From Toxonevra muliebris (lineage: Eukaryota > Arthropoda > Insecta > Diptera > Pallopteridae): DNA of 64,000 nucleotides. The notes beneath the pieces are model-generated. The model had not been told where the DNA came from, ran no database searches, and saw only the letters and a list, made by a program, of their open reading frames with translations. The DNA lies in assembly GCA_963691655.1 (NCBI GenBank), contig OY829326.1, forward strand, positions 43,923,989 through 43,987,988, read 5' to 3'. Both the position numbers and the translations under genes were made by a program. Shown here piece by piece: positions 34,107 to 47,527 of this stretch (its first letter is position 1; each line of letters begins with the position of its first letter).

Positions 34107-35000
34107 AAAGGGTGCTTTTTTAAAAGTGTGGTTATCTGGCAAAAATTTTTTCGGAGTTGGTCTTTTTGATAGCTGTCACTTCATTTATGCTCAGTTTGGT
34201 TTGCCATTTCATAATGAATAGACATACTCCTGAACAACGTTTGCAAATCGTGCAAATTTATTACCAAAATAATAGTTCGGTTCGCGCGACGCATCGCGCG
34301 CTGCGTCCAATAATCGGTCGACATAATCGCTCAGCAGAGTCGGTAATTCGAGCAACCATGGATCGGTTTCGCACCACGTTTACTCTAGTGAATAATGCGC
34401 ATCCTCAGATACGCCGTACAGTGTACACCGAAGACGCTATTGCTGCTGTGGAGCAGAGTATCGAAGAAGACCCGAATGAGTCCATCCGCCATCGCGTGCA
34501 ACAATTGGAGCTGTGCCCATCCACTTTATGGAAGATTTTGCGGAAGGATCTTGGTTTGCGGGCTTACAAAATCCAACTCGTGCAAGAATTGAAGACGAAC
34601 GACCATCAAGCGCGTCGCACATTCTGTGAACGGGCCCAAAACGAGATGGCTACCGATCCCGATTTTTACAAGAAAATTTTGTTCGGTGATGAAGCTCACT
34701 TTTGGTTGAATGGGTACGTTAATAAGCAAAATTGTCGCATTTGGAGTGATGATAATCCACAAGCCATTATTGAGACGCCGTTACATCCTCAAAAAGTCAC
34801 TGTTTGGTGTGCTCTATGGGCAGAGGGAATCATTGGTCCATATTCCTTTAAAGATGAAGCCGGCCATAATGTTACAGTCAATGGGGAATGCTATAGAGCC
34901 ATGATTAATGGCTGCAAAAAGTGGTCGAAAATTGGGCCTCTCGGCTGGAATTTATTCGAGCCAGCCGCGGCGGCCACTTGCCCGAAATCATTTAGTGAAT
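34107..35000 (+). pseudogene. rosa-like mariner transposon, internally deleted
   Basis: The transposase start is ATG at 34214 (MNRHTPEQRLQIVQIYYQ); the frame also runs upstream to 34157 but that part is not conserved. The HTH half and the first catalytic Asp (ILFGDEAHFWLNGYVN) are intact up to AMIN near 34909. The sequence then jumps straight to the protein's extreme C-terminus in another frame: from about 34913, shifted by one base, it reads VVENWASRLEFIRASRGGHL, then PEII and a stop. The second and third catalytic Asp regions are therefore deleted, and the copy cannot make active transposase. A likely left end is near 34107 (AAGGGTGC); I found no matching right inverted repeat. The rosa/DD41D placement is from memory. 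Confidence 0.8.
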
Positions 35001-35035
35001 TGAAACATTTGATTGAATTTGTAAGGATTTATTAG

Positions 35036-38000
35036 TTTGTCATTGCACCTACATATAGTTTTTAGACTTGCTTCAATGTAATAATGTAATACACTTGATT
35101 GAAAATTTATATGCAGACCATTCTGCATATTGAATTGGAAAGAGAAAGCTGACGTCTAACATTTACAGGCAAAATAAGCCATCGATCCATATTCCTCTGA
35201 ATGTGTATATATGGTTTGTTATGTGTTTCTACATTAATTTTGTATTAGTAAGAATAAAAATGTGTAAAATCATTTCCGTCATTAAAGCGATACCGAATTA
35301 AATAATTTGTTTTCATATTCCTCTCTAACTTGCAGAAAAAATTTGGTACATACGTACATAAGCTTATTATTTTCACCCGACATTATGAAATTAGTTACAA
35401 ATTGTGAGCTTAACTCCTACAGAGTTGTGGGTTTTTTCTTTTGGTCGTTGTTAATGAAGAAATTAATCCTATTAATGTCTACTAGTGTACGTGCAACTAC
35501 AATCGATTTCTACAAGTATTTGAAATCTATGAACAGTAAACAATGATTTGCCGAAAAATATTTCTTTAATTAAAGTTCAACAGATTCCAATTCGTTGTTG
35601 TTAAAGAAGATTTCATGCTGTATTTACAGAATTTTCTTGTACTTTTTCATTAATATATGTATGCATGGGTACATAGAAGGTACGTAGCACATACCTTGAT
35701 GGAATTCAACAATTAATATTGAAAATTCATTTTTATTCGTATTTTGATGCTTCATCATCATGAAATCATCACCTTTACATAAAACTTTTGTTGTTGATGT
35801 TTGTATTTGTATTGTTGTTGTTGTTGTTTTTTTTTTTAAATTTGTTGGATTTTTGTTGGTAACTTTTATGCGGATATTGTGCTTCATACTCTTACAATTA
35901 GCTACGAAAGTCTCCAGGTGGTCTTTTCGTTAAAATTTAACCTCAATAATTCAACTCCAAAAACATATACAAATATACACATACACAAACACACGTGCGC
36001 TTACTAGCAATAACAAAAACAACAACAGTCCTGCTGCTGTGTTGACAGTTATTGATCACTATCGTTATTTGGCGTGATCATATCTGAAATTAGTTTTTTC
36101 TCTCCTTTTCTCTTTCTTTCACTCACTTTTATCTCTCATTGTCCTCTTTTTTGTGAGTTCGTGTGGCTGCATAATGCGAGAGAGTTGTATGAAGTTTTGA
36201 ATAATAATAAAATCATGTTGGAAATGAAATTAAAAATGATTTTGAAAAACACTAATTAGAAAAATAATTGAAGAACAATGATTTTTTAGTTTGCATAGTT
36301 TGGTTTGTTTATGTTTTGAAATTGAAAAAGGCACGTGGATTGATAAGGGGACATGGATTGATAGGGAACACGTTCCAAGATAATAACGTTTAAATAATTT
36401 TAGGTTGCTGAATGCGAATCTGATTCTCAAAATAATGTTTCACCTCAAGTTTTCAAGATATTCTGTCCTAAAAGTGCAAAAGTTGTAAGGATTAGTGACA
36501 GTGATATTTGCTGAATCCTTTTGTGCATATTTCCAATGCGTATATTTCCTATGTGATAGTAAGCCTCTAAAATTTTAGAGATTACCTGCTTTGAATAACC
36601 AAAACGAATTTGTCTGTGTCTAAAGTAATAATTTTTTCGTGCTGATTCTGGAAATTATAGTTGTTTTTTTTTTGGGTTATGTTTAGTTTTCGAAGTTTAT
36701 AAACATGAAAACACTGTCACGGAACAAAACACCACATATTCACATTTATAGTAAATACTTCATTTGAGGTTGGATCGATTTCAAAAGTTGCAGAAGGATT
36801 TCTAAATTATTGGGGTATTACACTTTAGCATCGAATAAGTGATTTAGCCGATACGTCTAAGAACAGGTAAGAATATAATTTTTTCCATTTTTTTTTTATA
36901 AAGTTTGCTCCTGTCTCTATTACACGTTAATATTGCAGGAAATTTCGATTTTATGTAATTCATTTTCCAAAATAACTTTCAATTCTTTCACAAATTGTAT
37001 TTGATTATTTGTGAATGAAAATTTGAAAAAATCTATTCGAATCAAAAAACTAAAACAGACTCAGAAATTTGATGATGAAATGAATTTGGTAGTCATCAGG
37101 AAATTTGACTTTAGAAAAGTTAATTTTTTTAAGAAGCAGCTTTGTCAAATTCTGTAGACAACATAGCGTAATCATGAATTAGAAGAAACTTGAAACTCTT
37201 TTATCTAAACACTTAACATCCGCTCTATGCTACACATGTATGCGCTATACTGGACTCCAGCTAACTCATATAAACGCTATTTTGAAATCAAGTTACGCCA
37301 TTATGTCGGAAGCAATAATTCTAAAATATGCAGCCTGTGCTATACAAGAAAAGCTCCTGCACTTTAAGGAACAATATCAAGCACTTAAAGTAAAGCACTC
37401 AAGTAAAATATTTTGGAAATAATTTTATAAATGAAATTGTATTATTAGATAGTATATTAAACGGGGATAAGAACGAAAATTGAACAATAGAAAGTTTTTG
37501 CTTGAGGAGTTGGATATGGAAATAAAACAATCATCACGATAGATGAGTAAATGTCATCATTGTTCAGAATTGTATTATTTATTTAATGTAGGAACTTTTA
37601 TAATTTTCTTCTATTAAAGCGTTCTTGAACGAGACCAAAATATTTAAGGAGCTCACAATGGACGAAACCTTTTCTTAGGCAATTTTTTTCTGTTACAGGT
37701 TTTGCCATTGCCAGCTGTTGTATTGACATTCTTTTTTTATTTCCAATTGTGCCAACTATCACCCGGCTTAGCAGTGCAAGCCACTAACCACTACCCACTA
37801 CCTCAAATTATAATTATCGTTTATTTTCACAACTAATTTCACGCTACAAAATTCTTTTTTAAAATTAAATTTATCGTTTTGGGCATAAATATTTGATATT
37901 TATACAATTCTTTTTTTATATTTCTAGATTAAACTTTACACTTTGAGATAAAAATAATGAAAGTATTTCAAAAATTTGATTGCTCCACCATGAAATGCTC

Positions 38001-39709
38001 AACCTTTTAATTTCCAATAAGCAGTTCAAATAAAAGCCAAAGTCGGCGGTTTACTTATTCCCCAAGAACGATAGAAAAACCAAGAGGTGAAATTTCAAAA
38101 ATACCGAACTACAAACTCACCTCAGTTGTATTTGAGCTACTATGTCAATCATAAACTGTAATGAAGAAGCAATTTTGATAAAACAAAATAAGTAATAAAA
38201 ATTAGTCATAAAAACACTCCATTAAGACGCACACACAGATATATTGAAAAGCGTGTGTGTATGTATATACAGAGTACATTAAAAAAATTAAGTGATTTTC
38301 CTGGAAGAACAAGGATTAAAGCACCTTTCATTCGTAACTCATGTAAGACAAATATAAATACATACGAATACAATCGTAAGCGAATGTTAAGCGCATGCGC
38401 GGCTTTCTCAAGCTGTTACTCTGTTTAGGTCGGCAATGAGTGATTCTCTGATATTAATCTGAAGCTGCTTACTGTCAAGTGTGCGCATCTTGGACATCAA
38501 TCGCAAAGTAAAAACGCAACGTTATCTGAATGTTTGACGGACAGACAATCAGACAGACAGACAACATGAAGAGTGAGTGAGTGAGCGAGTGAGCGATTGT
38601 GCGGCAGCATTTCGTGATGGATTTGTTAGTAAACATTTGAAGAGAAATGTGCGCAACTTCCACTAAAGTAAAATAAATATTGAAAATAGAAAAACAAAAA
38701 TATATCTAAGTAGATGAAATAGATAAAAATCAAGAAACTGGTTTAAATTTTATGTTCATACAATTTTCAATGATCTTCTAGCGTCTTAGTTGCAGCAGCC
38801 TCGAGTTTCAGTAAAGATAAATAGGAAAACTTGTTTTTCTTTTTAATTTTCTTTTGCAATATGCGTCAGCAGTTTAAATGATTCTACAAGATCGGCACTA
38901 TTATTTATATTTATGTATGTACGTATATCGGACCCAAAAGGCGGAATATGCCCCCTCCATACACAGATACAAAATGAATGTAACAAACAGAAAACAGCAA
39001 GCAAATTTACTCATAAACAATTTAAGTTTGCTGCATTTAAATTGCAGCTGTTCCAATCCAATCTAAAAACTCCAAGCCCCAAACCGCCACTCTAACACAA
39101 CAGCTTAAGCTTAAGCTATAATCTTGTATAGGTACCTTCTAAATAGTTCACTACATGCTCAGCTCCAGCCAGCCTGCCTCTCATTCTATGCTCTATCCTG
39201 TCTGAGCGATTGTATGTATGTAGATATGTGGTTGTGCATACTTGTATATATTGCCAACGGTGTCCACTATTTTGCTTTATTATGTATCTTTATACAGATT
39301 AGAATAATTCACCTTCTGGGCGGTTGCAAGCTTTACTTACTTCTTTTGTTGTTGTTATTGTAATATAGCTTGATTTTTTTACTGAAATGCTGTGCACAAA
39401 TGGAGTTCAATTGAATGCGCATGTGCGCGCTCGCGTTTCTACATTGCAATCACCTCGTCTCTTCGTATACGACAGCAACGACAATGCTCTCATTCTGACG
39501 CAGTACAAAAACCAGCTAGCAAAAGGTGTGCTTTTCAAAGCTATTGTACCTACAATGTAAACTATTTACAGCCAACGTAAAAATGTTTTCAAATTTAGAA
39601 AAATGATAAAAGTTTTTTGTTTTTTTTGGTTCCGTTTTTTCATTTCTTTCTGCAATTGTAATAATAGAAATTATTGAAAAATCCTAAATTTAGGGAAGAA
39701 CTAGACTAG
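35036..39709. other. Gene-poor stretch
   Basis: About 4.7 kb with no supported gene. GTT/GTGAGT-type tandem runs occur (35814-35830, 38572-38600). Short frames such as 35307-35546 and 37240-37422 show no domain. Confidence 0.55.
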
Positions 39710-40012
39710 ACGACCTCGATAGTCCAGTGGGTAGTGCACTAAACTTTCAGGAGGTTCGGGTTCGATTCCCGTCTTCGTCTGGTGGTTAATTTTCATAACT
39801 TTCTTATATTCACAATCAATATGAAGTGTATGAGAATTATAAGATAGTGTACAAGTACACATTGATTGGTAATGGCAAAACCACCAAGCCGATAAAAAAT
39901 TGGCACACCGTCGTTCGGAGTCGGCGTTAAACTGTAGGTCCAACTATGTGGTATCACAATGGGCCGTTGAGGCCTAAATGTGTCTCTCGACAGCCACCCC
40001 AACCTAACCTAG
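39710..40012 (+). mobile_element. tRNA-derived SINE
   Basis: The head contains a perfect RNA polymerase III A box, TAGTCCAGTGG (39720-39730), and a perfect B box, GGTTCGATTCC (39759-39769), set in a stable T-arm (CGGGTTCGATTCCCG). The acceptor stem does not pair properly (GACCTCG against TCTTCGTC), so it is not a functional tRNA. About 240 bp of unrelated body follows, ending CCCCAACCTAACCT. A second, diverged tail copy lies at 8284-8346 on the other strand. The overall form, tRNA head, body and short simple tail, is that of a SINE. Minus-strand frames across it are not genes. Confidence 0.85.
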
Positions 40013-43000
40013 CGAAAAACTAAAGCTAGCTAACTTTTTCTCTTCGGTGGTCGTTGCTTCTCTTTTTATTGTTTCGCATTCCCCGATAGGAATATCTGGG
40101 TACTGGTAAGACCTAAGGTAACAGATGACTATCATGTATGACACTATGGGATTCCAAGGGGTGTTTCGAGAATAAAAAATTCCCCTTACTGAAAAAAATT
40201 TCATACATTATGATCGTTGGTCATGAAATTGAAACTGAGAAATTTTGAAAAAGGGCCAAAACATGAGAATAATTTGTCCTAATGCATTATTTTAGATTAA
40301 CTTTTGCGGTTAAACGATTACTTTCAGTGATGTATGTTTCAATGACAACAAAAATCAGAAAATAGATAGTGAAAACAGAAGACTAGGCCAGACTAGAGAC
40401 TACATCGGTAACCAGACCAAAAAGCAGACAAAAATCAGACCAAATTTAGGGTAAAAACTCAGACCTATGAACTCGTGGCTATGAAATTATAAATTTATTA
40501 TGTGTAGTGAATCATTTGCATGTTAGAAAATTTTAAGAATCATTCACATTTCTGAAAGGGTCTGCAGGTCCTGTAGTCTCCCCACTTTGGATCCGCCACT
40601 GACTGCATAACGAAGTTCTTTACGCTCATGCTTCGTTTAGCTGTTTTAAGCAATTAACCTTTTTTACTCTCTGATGATATTTGCCTTATTTCATCTTAAT
40701 ATCTGCTTGGACGAGAGCTATTGCCTTCTCTTTTAGACTATTGGTGTTTCTTCCCTAGGCTTTTAGTTTTATATTCTATTTACTACACACTTCTGTACTG
40801 AGGCCCTGCTTTATTTTTTGAGCTCTCTCTAAGTTATTTCCTGGTGTGAAAATTAAAAGATTCCATAATTTAAGTATGAAAATGTCTACCATATTTTTTC
40901 CTTGACTGTAGCCTAAGCCTAGATTGTAATTGTGTTGCTCGTGGTCGGTCCATAAAACGTGTGCTACGAAAATTGAACTAACCAAGTTTATGCATAGCTA
41001 CCGGGGATAATTTTTGCAACTGAACAGTCGGAGGGATAGTCGAATGAATGGAGGAGAACAGATGGAGCGGGGAAAATTTGGAAGGCAAGTGAAAAATGAA
41101 CATGTACATGACGTTGGTGTGGTGCTGCTGCAAATGCGCACGCGCTCGATTGCTGGCTTGCTTGCTACATGCTGCATGGAGAGCGAGAGAGAGACACGCC
41201 TAACCGCAGGGCAGCAGTTATATATTTATGCAAGTGTATTGTTGTTCTTTATTTTTGCGAACCAAAAAAATACATGTAGATATAGAAATTACAAGTACGA
41301 GCGACTAGAAGTTTAACTTTATCATTATCAATATGTATGTATATACATACATAGCTAGAGATAGATGAATGCTTGGTGGTTGATGGAACAAAAGCCAGGG
41401 TAAGGAGTTGAATTGAATTATCGTGTGGAGTGGTGTAGCTGAAATTAAAACCTTTGTTTATATAATGTGCTGTGAAGCGTGGCAAAATTGGAGCGAAATG
41501 TTTGTGCGCCAAAAAAAAAAAAAAAAAAAAAAGAGTAAATTTAATCATTATATGTGCAGTAAAGCAGTGAATTATATTTCTACATACATATGTACAAAAA
41601 ATAAAATACTTAAATTTTTATTGAAAATTCAGCCAAAATTTATTTAATAATGTCACTAAAAATATGATGAATTATGATCTCATTCTTTCATTCCGTAACT
41701 AACCAATATCACCGCCGCCATACTTTACAATCACATTCTAACAAGGTTAACGATTTCTTGGCATGTTGTTCTTATTCTTGTTGCTGCTCCTGTAGTTGCT
41801 GGGCACATGCCCAATAACTTTTGCATATCACAAGCAACTAAAAGCAATCCAGTGCATGGCAGGCAGGCAGGCTGAACGAAAAAAGGTACGAACTACATAA
41901 AATAAATGAAGCATACGCTGAACAATCGATTTTAGCTTCACCGCAAATGTTAAACAAAGGGACAAGATGCCGAGTTGTAGATTATATATGTAGTGTGTAT
42001 GAGCTTTTGTGCATGCATACTAACATACATATTTACATAATATATAGATATATACAATATGTGCCCATAAAATATTGGTGCAACTATAGAGAGTAGGTTG
42101 ATTGCGTAGATGGGTTTATGCTGCATGGTATATGAGTATGTGATGCTGGATGCTGCATGCTGCATGCATGAATGCATTAATGCAACAAAACATGGAATAT
42201 GACAGCAAGAAAGGACAGCAACAAAAAAAGGGTACATGTTAAAGTGCTGTGGAGTGTTGTGCGCATGCTTTCTGCGGTTATGTTTGGCGACAATGGCAAG
42301 CGCGACAATAATAATAATAATAATACTCGGTATAATAATAATGCGATCGCCCAAAACGTAAAAAAGATAACTCTTGACGCACAGCCTGACAGCATGGAAT
42401 TTTCAAAATGGAATTGTTCTTTCTTTTTTGTATACTGTCATTGGTTGTTCGTTGACAAAAGGATGAAAGGGGGCAAAGTATGAACTGCGATTTTATTATT
42501 AAGATCGGTGAAAATGGTGCAAATATGGTGACTACAAATATAAACATGCATGCATAATTATACATTTGGTATATGAATGTATGAGTGTAATTAATGTATG
42601 TGTTATGGAGTGGGAATTACAAACTGATTACTACACATAATTAAGAGAAAGAAGAATTAACGGAACGATGTTTGCGAGAGCCATACACTCACACAGAACG
42701 AATCGTCTCCAAATTGAGTCAACCTTACTCTTCTTTATTTATTCAAATCGTAGTTCAGACCATAATGACTGCATATTGTGGAAATTAAGAGCACACTTGA
42801 TGTAATCAGAAGTGCTGAAGCTATTCGGTTTAGGAAGAAAAATTAATAAGTTTTGATCTACCGAAAGAGTTGGAATAATATCCCAATATAGTGTTCGTAA
42901 CTTGTCAATTATGGAAGTAATAGATGCCTGGATCAATTAGTTTTGTATACATAACAGATCTTTTTCTGGCAAAACATCAGAAGTTCTTTGATTTCCTATA

Positions 43001-44551
43001 CAACTGTGAGTAAGCATCAAGTGAAGAATAACTTTTTGACGAAAGCGTGCAATTGAAGAAAAGCTCATTCATTCTGATAAATACGATATTTTAGTAACAA
43101 ATCATCCGAAGTTTGAGCTTTCGCTTAGAAAAGTTCGGTGAAACACTCTTTTGTAAAACCAAGTAGAGGATTTAAAGGAATTCTTCGATGTAGGTTTGAA
43201 CTCAACTCTCTCCTTAAGTAGATCTAGCATTTTTAAATCGATTATTCAACACACCCCCACTTTTTCCGCCATTATTTTATTGAAAGACACCACTGTCCCG
43301 ATCGATTCTTCCGAAGTAACATATAAGGAGTTTTCAGGATGGGAACCAATGAACAATTTCTTATTGAAGTGAAAATTTCATTTACTTTTTCACCAACCCT
43401 CAAATTCCTCGACGTACCCTTCATTTTGGAGGTTTTTGGTAAAATTTTCCCGAACCATTTTCAGTTAAGCGGATCAGGGACAATTTTGGTAAGTTTGAAG
43501 TTCGAGCATTATGTTTACTTTTTATTGGAAACATTTTTGCCAATGAATATACCATATGTAATTATTCCACTCCATTCATCCTCTATGAACATTTTCAGAA
43601 AAATTTGTACCAAAAACTCCTGAAAAGAAGGGTCTAGAAAGGAGTGGTGTGAAAACAAATATTTTTCGATTTTTCGTAAGAGAAACTTTGCCTTAGAAAT
43701 CAAAGTTGTACAACTACAAAATAATAAAACTACCCATGGATTCCCATCAGCTCCTATCGTGACCTTGAACTCCCTATAAAAAAATTGTGGCACAACGATG
43801 GATATTTTATGGTATCTGAGGATTTGAACTGGGCAGTGTACTCTTTCAAAACATAAACGATTTATCGTTACGGAATTCAACATGTTCTAGTTAGTTTTTC
43901 TGTGGTATTTATGTACTAAAACTCTTTTCCATCAATTTCTACAGTCAGGCCCTTTCACCTAAATCAAGGATCCACCACTGATAAAACCCTCAAGGTTGAT
44001 TTCGGAGTAGATAGTAATAAAGTGAATTTTAGTTTGTAAAATACAGAATAATAATTCTGGATGCCTGGCCAGGATGTTTTAAAATTACAAAAACAAAGAA
44101 GCATTAAAATCGTTTAAACCAGATTCAATGCAAATTAAAGTCCTGCAGTTCAAATTTTGCGAAAAACATATGCAACAAAAACCTAACAACAACAACAATA
44201 ATAACGAATATTGCGTAAAAACAATGGAAGAATGCGAATACAAAAGCAAAGGACAAAAAAATAATTTGAAAAGTTTACTTGAAGGGAGAAGACGATGCAA
44301 AAAATAATGGAGCTGCGATGAAATCATTTTATGAACTATATATGTGTGTGAGCACATACATCTATACATATGTATGTACGTGCCTACGTACAATATATGC
44401 AAATTTATTTCGATGCCGATACATTGATATACAGTGGGTAAAATAAGGTTATTGCTTTTGTAAAAGTAAGAAGCAGCTATTAGCTGCAACTTACACTAAT
44501 ATTTTCAAATTTGATTACATGTACTGATAGATTTTTCTTAAGATATCAGAA
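40013..44551. other. Gene-poor stretch
   Basis: About 4.5 kb with no supported gene. It contains 22 A at 41511-41532 and an AAT run near 42307-42327. Motifs like GGATCCNCCACTGA near 40591 and 43969 may be ends of an unidentified repeat family. Confidence 0.5.
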
Positions 44552-45241
44552 TAAGGAGTGAGATCGAAAAAATTTTAACATATATAAAATTCTATAATTT
44601 TTAAACGGTTGGTCTTGAAGTTTCTTTTCACAAGAGCCCAATATCTCTCCACTGGTCTTAGCTCTGGACAATTTGGAGGATTGGCCTCTCTTGGTACAAA
44701 AACTATGATATTAATTTGGTACCACTCCAGAGCTTTCTTGCCGTAGTGACATGATGCCAAATCGGGCAAAAAATATGTGGCCACATTGTGATCTCTTATG
44801 GAAGGAAGAAGTCTTTTTTCAAACATTCTTTGATGTATATTTCGGTATTTATAGAGCCCACTGTAACAAATGATTTGCTTCTTTTGCTGCTACGGCATAT
44901 AGCTTGCCATACCAGGAATTTTTTAGGAAATTTTGTCTGCTTTTGGATTCTAAATTGTCCTTCGACATTTCCTCGAGCATCAGTAACATAAAAATTTTGA
45001 CCTGGAAGCTGCGTAAAATCTGCCAGTACATACGTTTCGTCGTCCATTATACAACATGAATATTTTTGTATGAAATTCGATTTTAATTTCCGAGCCCTAC
45101 TTTTGGCGTCTTAAGTCTAAAGTTTTTGCAGCATTCCTGTCCTGTTCAAAGATAACTAGATCAAAGAAATTTTTAAATTTTACACCCAAAAAAAATTATT
45201 AGTTAAAACGTGTGTTAAGATTTTTTCAATCTCACTCCTTA
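44552..45241 (-). mobile_element. DD37E Tc1-like transposon, shortened, TIRs and TA duplication
   Basis: A 686-bp element, 44554-45239, flanked by TA (44552-44553 and 45240-45241). The ends are inverted repeats: AGGAGTGAGATCGAAAAAAT on the left, and the same with one change on the right, about 25 of 27 overall. The minus strand encodes the catalytic half of an IS630/Tc1 transposase: MDDETYVLADFTQLPGQNFY, then PDLASCHY, then CPELRPVERYWALVKRN. Spacing from the second Asp to Glu is 37 residues, hence DD37E. The N-terminal HTH half is missing and the frame breaks near 44810 in an A-run (KECLKK / KRLLPSIRDHN), so this copy is inactive. Confidence 0.88.
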
Positions 45242-46943
45242 TGTACATTTGTATACAAATAGCCCACAGTTTTTTGCTGATCCGGATAGCGAAGTGAGAA
45301 GCATTTCCTAGAAAATTTTTATTCTAGTCGGATCACAGATAAGAGAAGATGGCGGATAGAAACATTTTTATTTTCTGTTTTCCGACTGTGCTAGAAAAAG
45401 AAAAACATTATTAACTAATATCAAAAGCAGTTTTAGACCTACCTATTGCCTTCGCAGCACACTGTGCGTGCATTTCTGAATGGTTAGGACAGGAAAAAAT
45501 ATGTTGAGAAGATGTATAATCTGCGGGAAAGAAATCGTGGCTACAAATCAAGGTGAATTTATATCAGGTGAAGTTATCAGCAACTCATTCTTTTTCTTTC
45601 CTCGTGGTCAATATTATAGGCTGTCAAAATCATTCTCTACTTTTGATTGTTTACTGCATGCCGGCATTATGGCCGCAACAACAAATATGTGTTATTATAC
45701 AGCTAATTTTGACATTTAATGTTATCCGACGCAACAACAAAGTTGTGTTGTTTTTGCCAAGGTGAAACTGTTGTAATCTTCCTATCACCAAGTACATGAT
45801 TTCACCATGGCTACGAATATAAAAGGGCAAATTAAAAAAGTTCCCTATCATGGTTAGGAACCAACAGATTCATATGAAAATGAAAATTGTTCGCCTAGTT
45901 GTTGAAGCAAAATTCAAATTTGGCGTGTAGAAAAACATTACAATTTTTTTACTTCAATTTTCGCTGATTTGTGTTTTTCCGCGCTCTAGTTGACACACTA
46001 ATCACTTACACCCCTAGCACTTAAGCGAACACCGATGGGAATCCTTAATGCATAATTTTCGCATTATTATCTCGATTTCAAATTTAATAACTCTGAAATT
46101 CAAAAATTTTAATTTTTATATCAAATCAGTTAATTTAACTCCACTGTAATAAATTTAAGATAAAAATTAATGAAAGCTTGCAAAAGGGCATTGTTAGAGT
46201 AGAAAAAAGCATTCAAAGCAAAAGTAAATTTAAAGAAAAACAAAAAATGGGAAACGACGTTAAAGGAAATCCTCAGGCTACACAGGCGCATGATGAACCT
46301 GAACTCACAAATCAACAACAGAACAGGAAAAAAATTAGGTTTAAAGAGTAAAAAAATTGAATAAGAAAAAAATTATATATGCAAATTATAAAAGTAAAAT
46401 GAGAGAACTGTCACTGATATTGCATGCAAAAGAGAATAAACGTGAGAGAAAGAGAGAATGTAGTCAAGGCAGTAAAATATCTATAGATACTTTCCATTAC
46501 TTTTTACTTGTTGCATGCTTACATTGCAATGCAAAAATACATTTTTGCTCTAATTGGAAAATTGCAGTTGCTTTATGTTTGCTGCTGCTGTTGTTGTTGC
46601 CGTTGAGATGCTGCACCGATTCCAACCATGTTGCACATCTGTAAATATAGTGCTCTTTCATTTTAACCCACATGCTCTGATAGCCGCTCGGTTGATTGCC
46701 TTCAATTGGAGCAGTATGCGCTCACTCTTTCTTACGCTCGTTTTCTCTCTCTCATCACATGCGCTCGTGTGCTCTTGCAATTCCAATTCCAATTAAAGTT
46801 TTTTTTTTCAGTTTTTTGTTTTGTTTCTGCTATTCGTTGTATCTGAATCCAGCACTTGGCACTCAGCTGCGTTCGTTGGTTAAATGAGCGAATGTTAGCT
46901 AAAGTTATGTGTATCTTTGAGATACAATTTGACTACTACGATC
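45242..46943. other. Gene-poor stretch upstream of the 46944 promoter
   Basis: About 1.7 kb without a supported gene. It may hold regulatory sequence for the Inr+DPE promoter at 46944. Frames at 46357-46887 follow repeats and show no domain. Confidence 0.5.
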
Positions 46944-46976
46944 AGTCGCAATGAACTTTACCTCAACGACGGTCGT
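46942..46976 (+). promoter_or_regulatory. Inr + DPE core promoter
   Basis: TCAGTC at 46942-46947 is a perfect initiator (TCAKTY) with A+1 at 46944. Exactly at +28 to +33 (46971-46976) is GGTCGT, a perfect downstream promoter element (RGWYVT). The spacing is the strict Drosophila spacing. I see no TATA box. This predicts a focused, developmentally regulated start site on the plus strand. It is consistent with the short ORFs and the splice donor that follow. A chance match of both elements at exact spacing is unlikely, but it remains unproven. Confidence 0.72.
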
Positions 46977-47389
46977 GTTGTGTACGCATGCGCGCGTTTT
47001 ATTTATTTATATATTTGTTTTCGTAAATATCAAGCAAATATTACAGTGATTTCATTGAGTAAATAAAAGAAATTTGTGATTAAAGTGTCGCAAATGTGCG
47101 AGAGATATGTGAAATTATGAAGAAATATGATTTTCAAATACGTTTCGTCTAAAGTATCATCAAGTTTTTCATGATTTATAAATGAAAATTGCAGAATATT
47201 TCAATATAAACTTATAAAACTCGCTTCGCCGTGTGTGACAGTAAAACAAGAAAATCTCGCATTTTGTGTATTGATTTATTAATTATTTACAACAATTCAT
47301 TTGCCAATTTGGTTAATTACACACACATTAAAATCCATTGCAAATCAAGGAACCACAAAAAATCTAACAAACAACATCACTCAACACTC

Positions 47390-47527
47390 ATGAAGCTTTT
47401 CGTGTTAGCAAGCGTGTTAATTTTCTCCTCCTCGCTAACAACTTTGTGTGATTGTGCAAATCAAAACCATTATAGATTATACTCGTACTCGTACACTCGC
47501 AAGGGTTTTTGGGTATCTGGAAAATAA
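47390..47527 (+). CDS. Short upstream ORF with signal-peptide-like start
   Basis: 45 aa starting MKLFVLASVLIFSSSLTTLC, a typical signal-peptide pattern, followed by a short tyrosine-rich tail (NQNHYRLYSYSYTRKG). It lies 446 nt downstream of the Inr at 46944. Its stop codon overlaps the next start codon (TAATG, 47525-47529). It may be a real small secreted peptide or only an upstream ORF of the next cistron. I do not recognise it. Confidence 0.35.
   Translation: MKLFVLASVLIFSSSLTTLCDCANQNHYRLYSYSYTRKGFWVSGK

Noticed and set aside
34157..34213. Upstream Met of the mariner transposase frame
   Set aside because: This part lies in the element's 5' untranslated sequence and is not conserved; ATG at 34214 is the family start.
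39710..39785. Possible tRNA gene with A and B boxes
   Set aside because: The acceptor stem does not pair and the anticodon arm is poor; the sequence continues into a SINE body.
39701..40002. Minus-strand frames of 69-80 codons
   Set aside because: They are antisense to the SINE and have no domain.
40588..43985. Shared GGATCCNCCACTGA motif at 40591 and 43969, with a similar inverted stretch near 55356
   Set aside because: The matches are short and the flanks do not align, so I cannot define an element.
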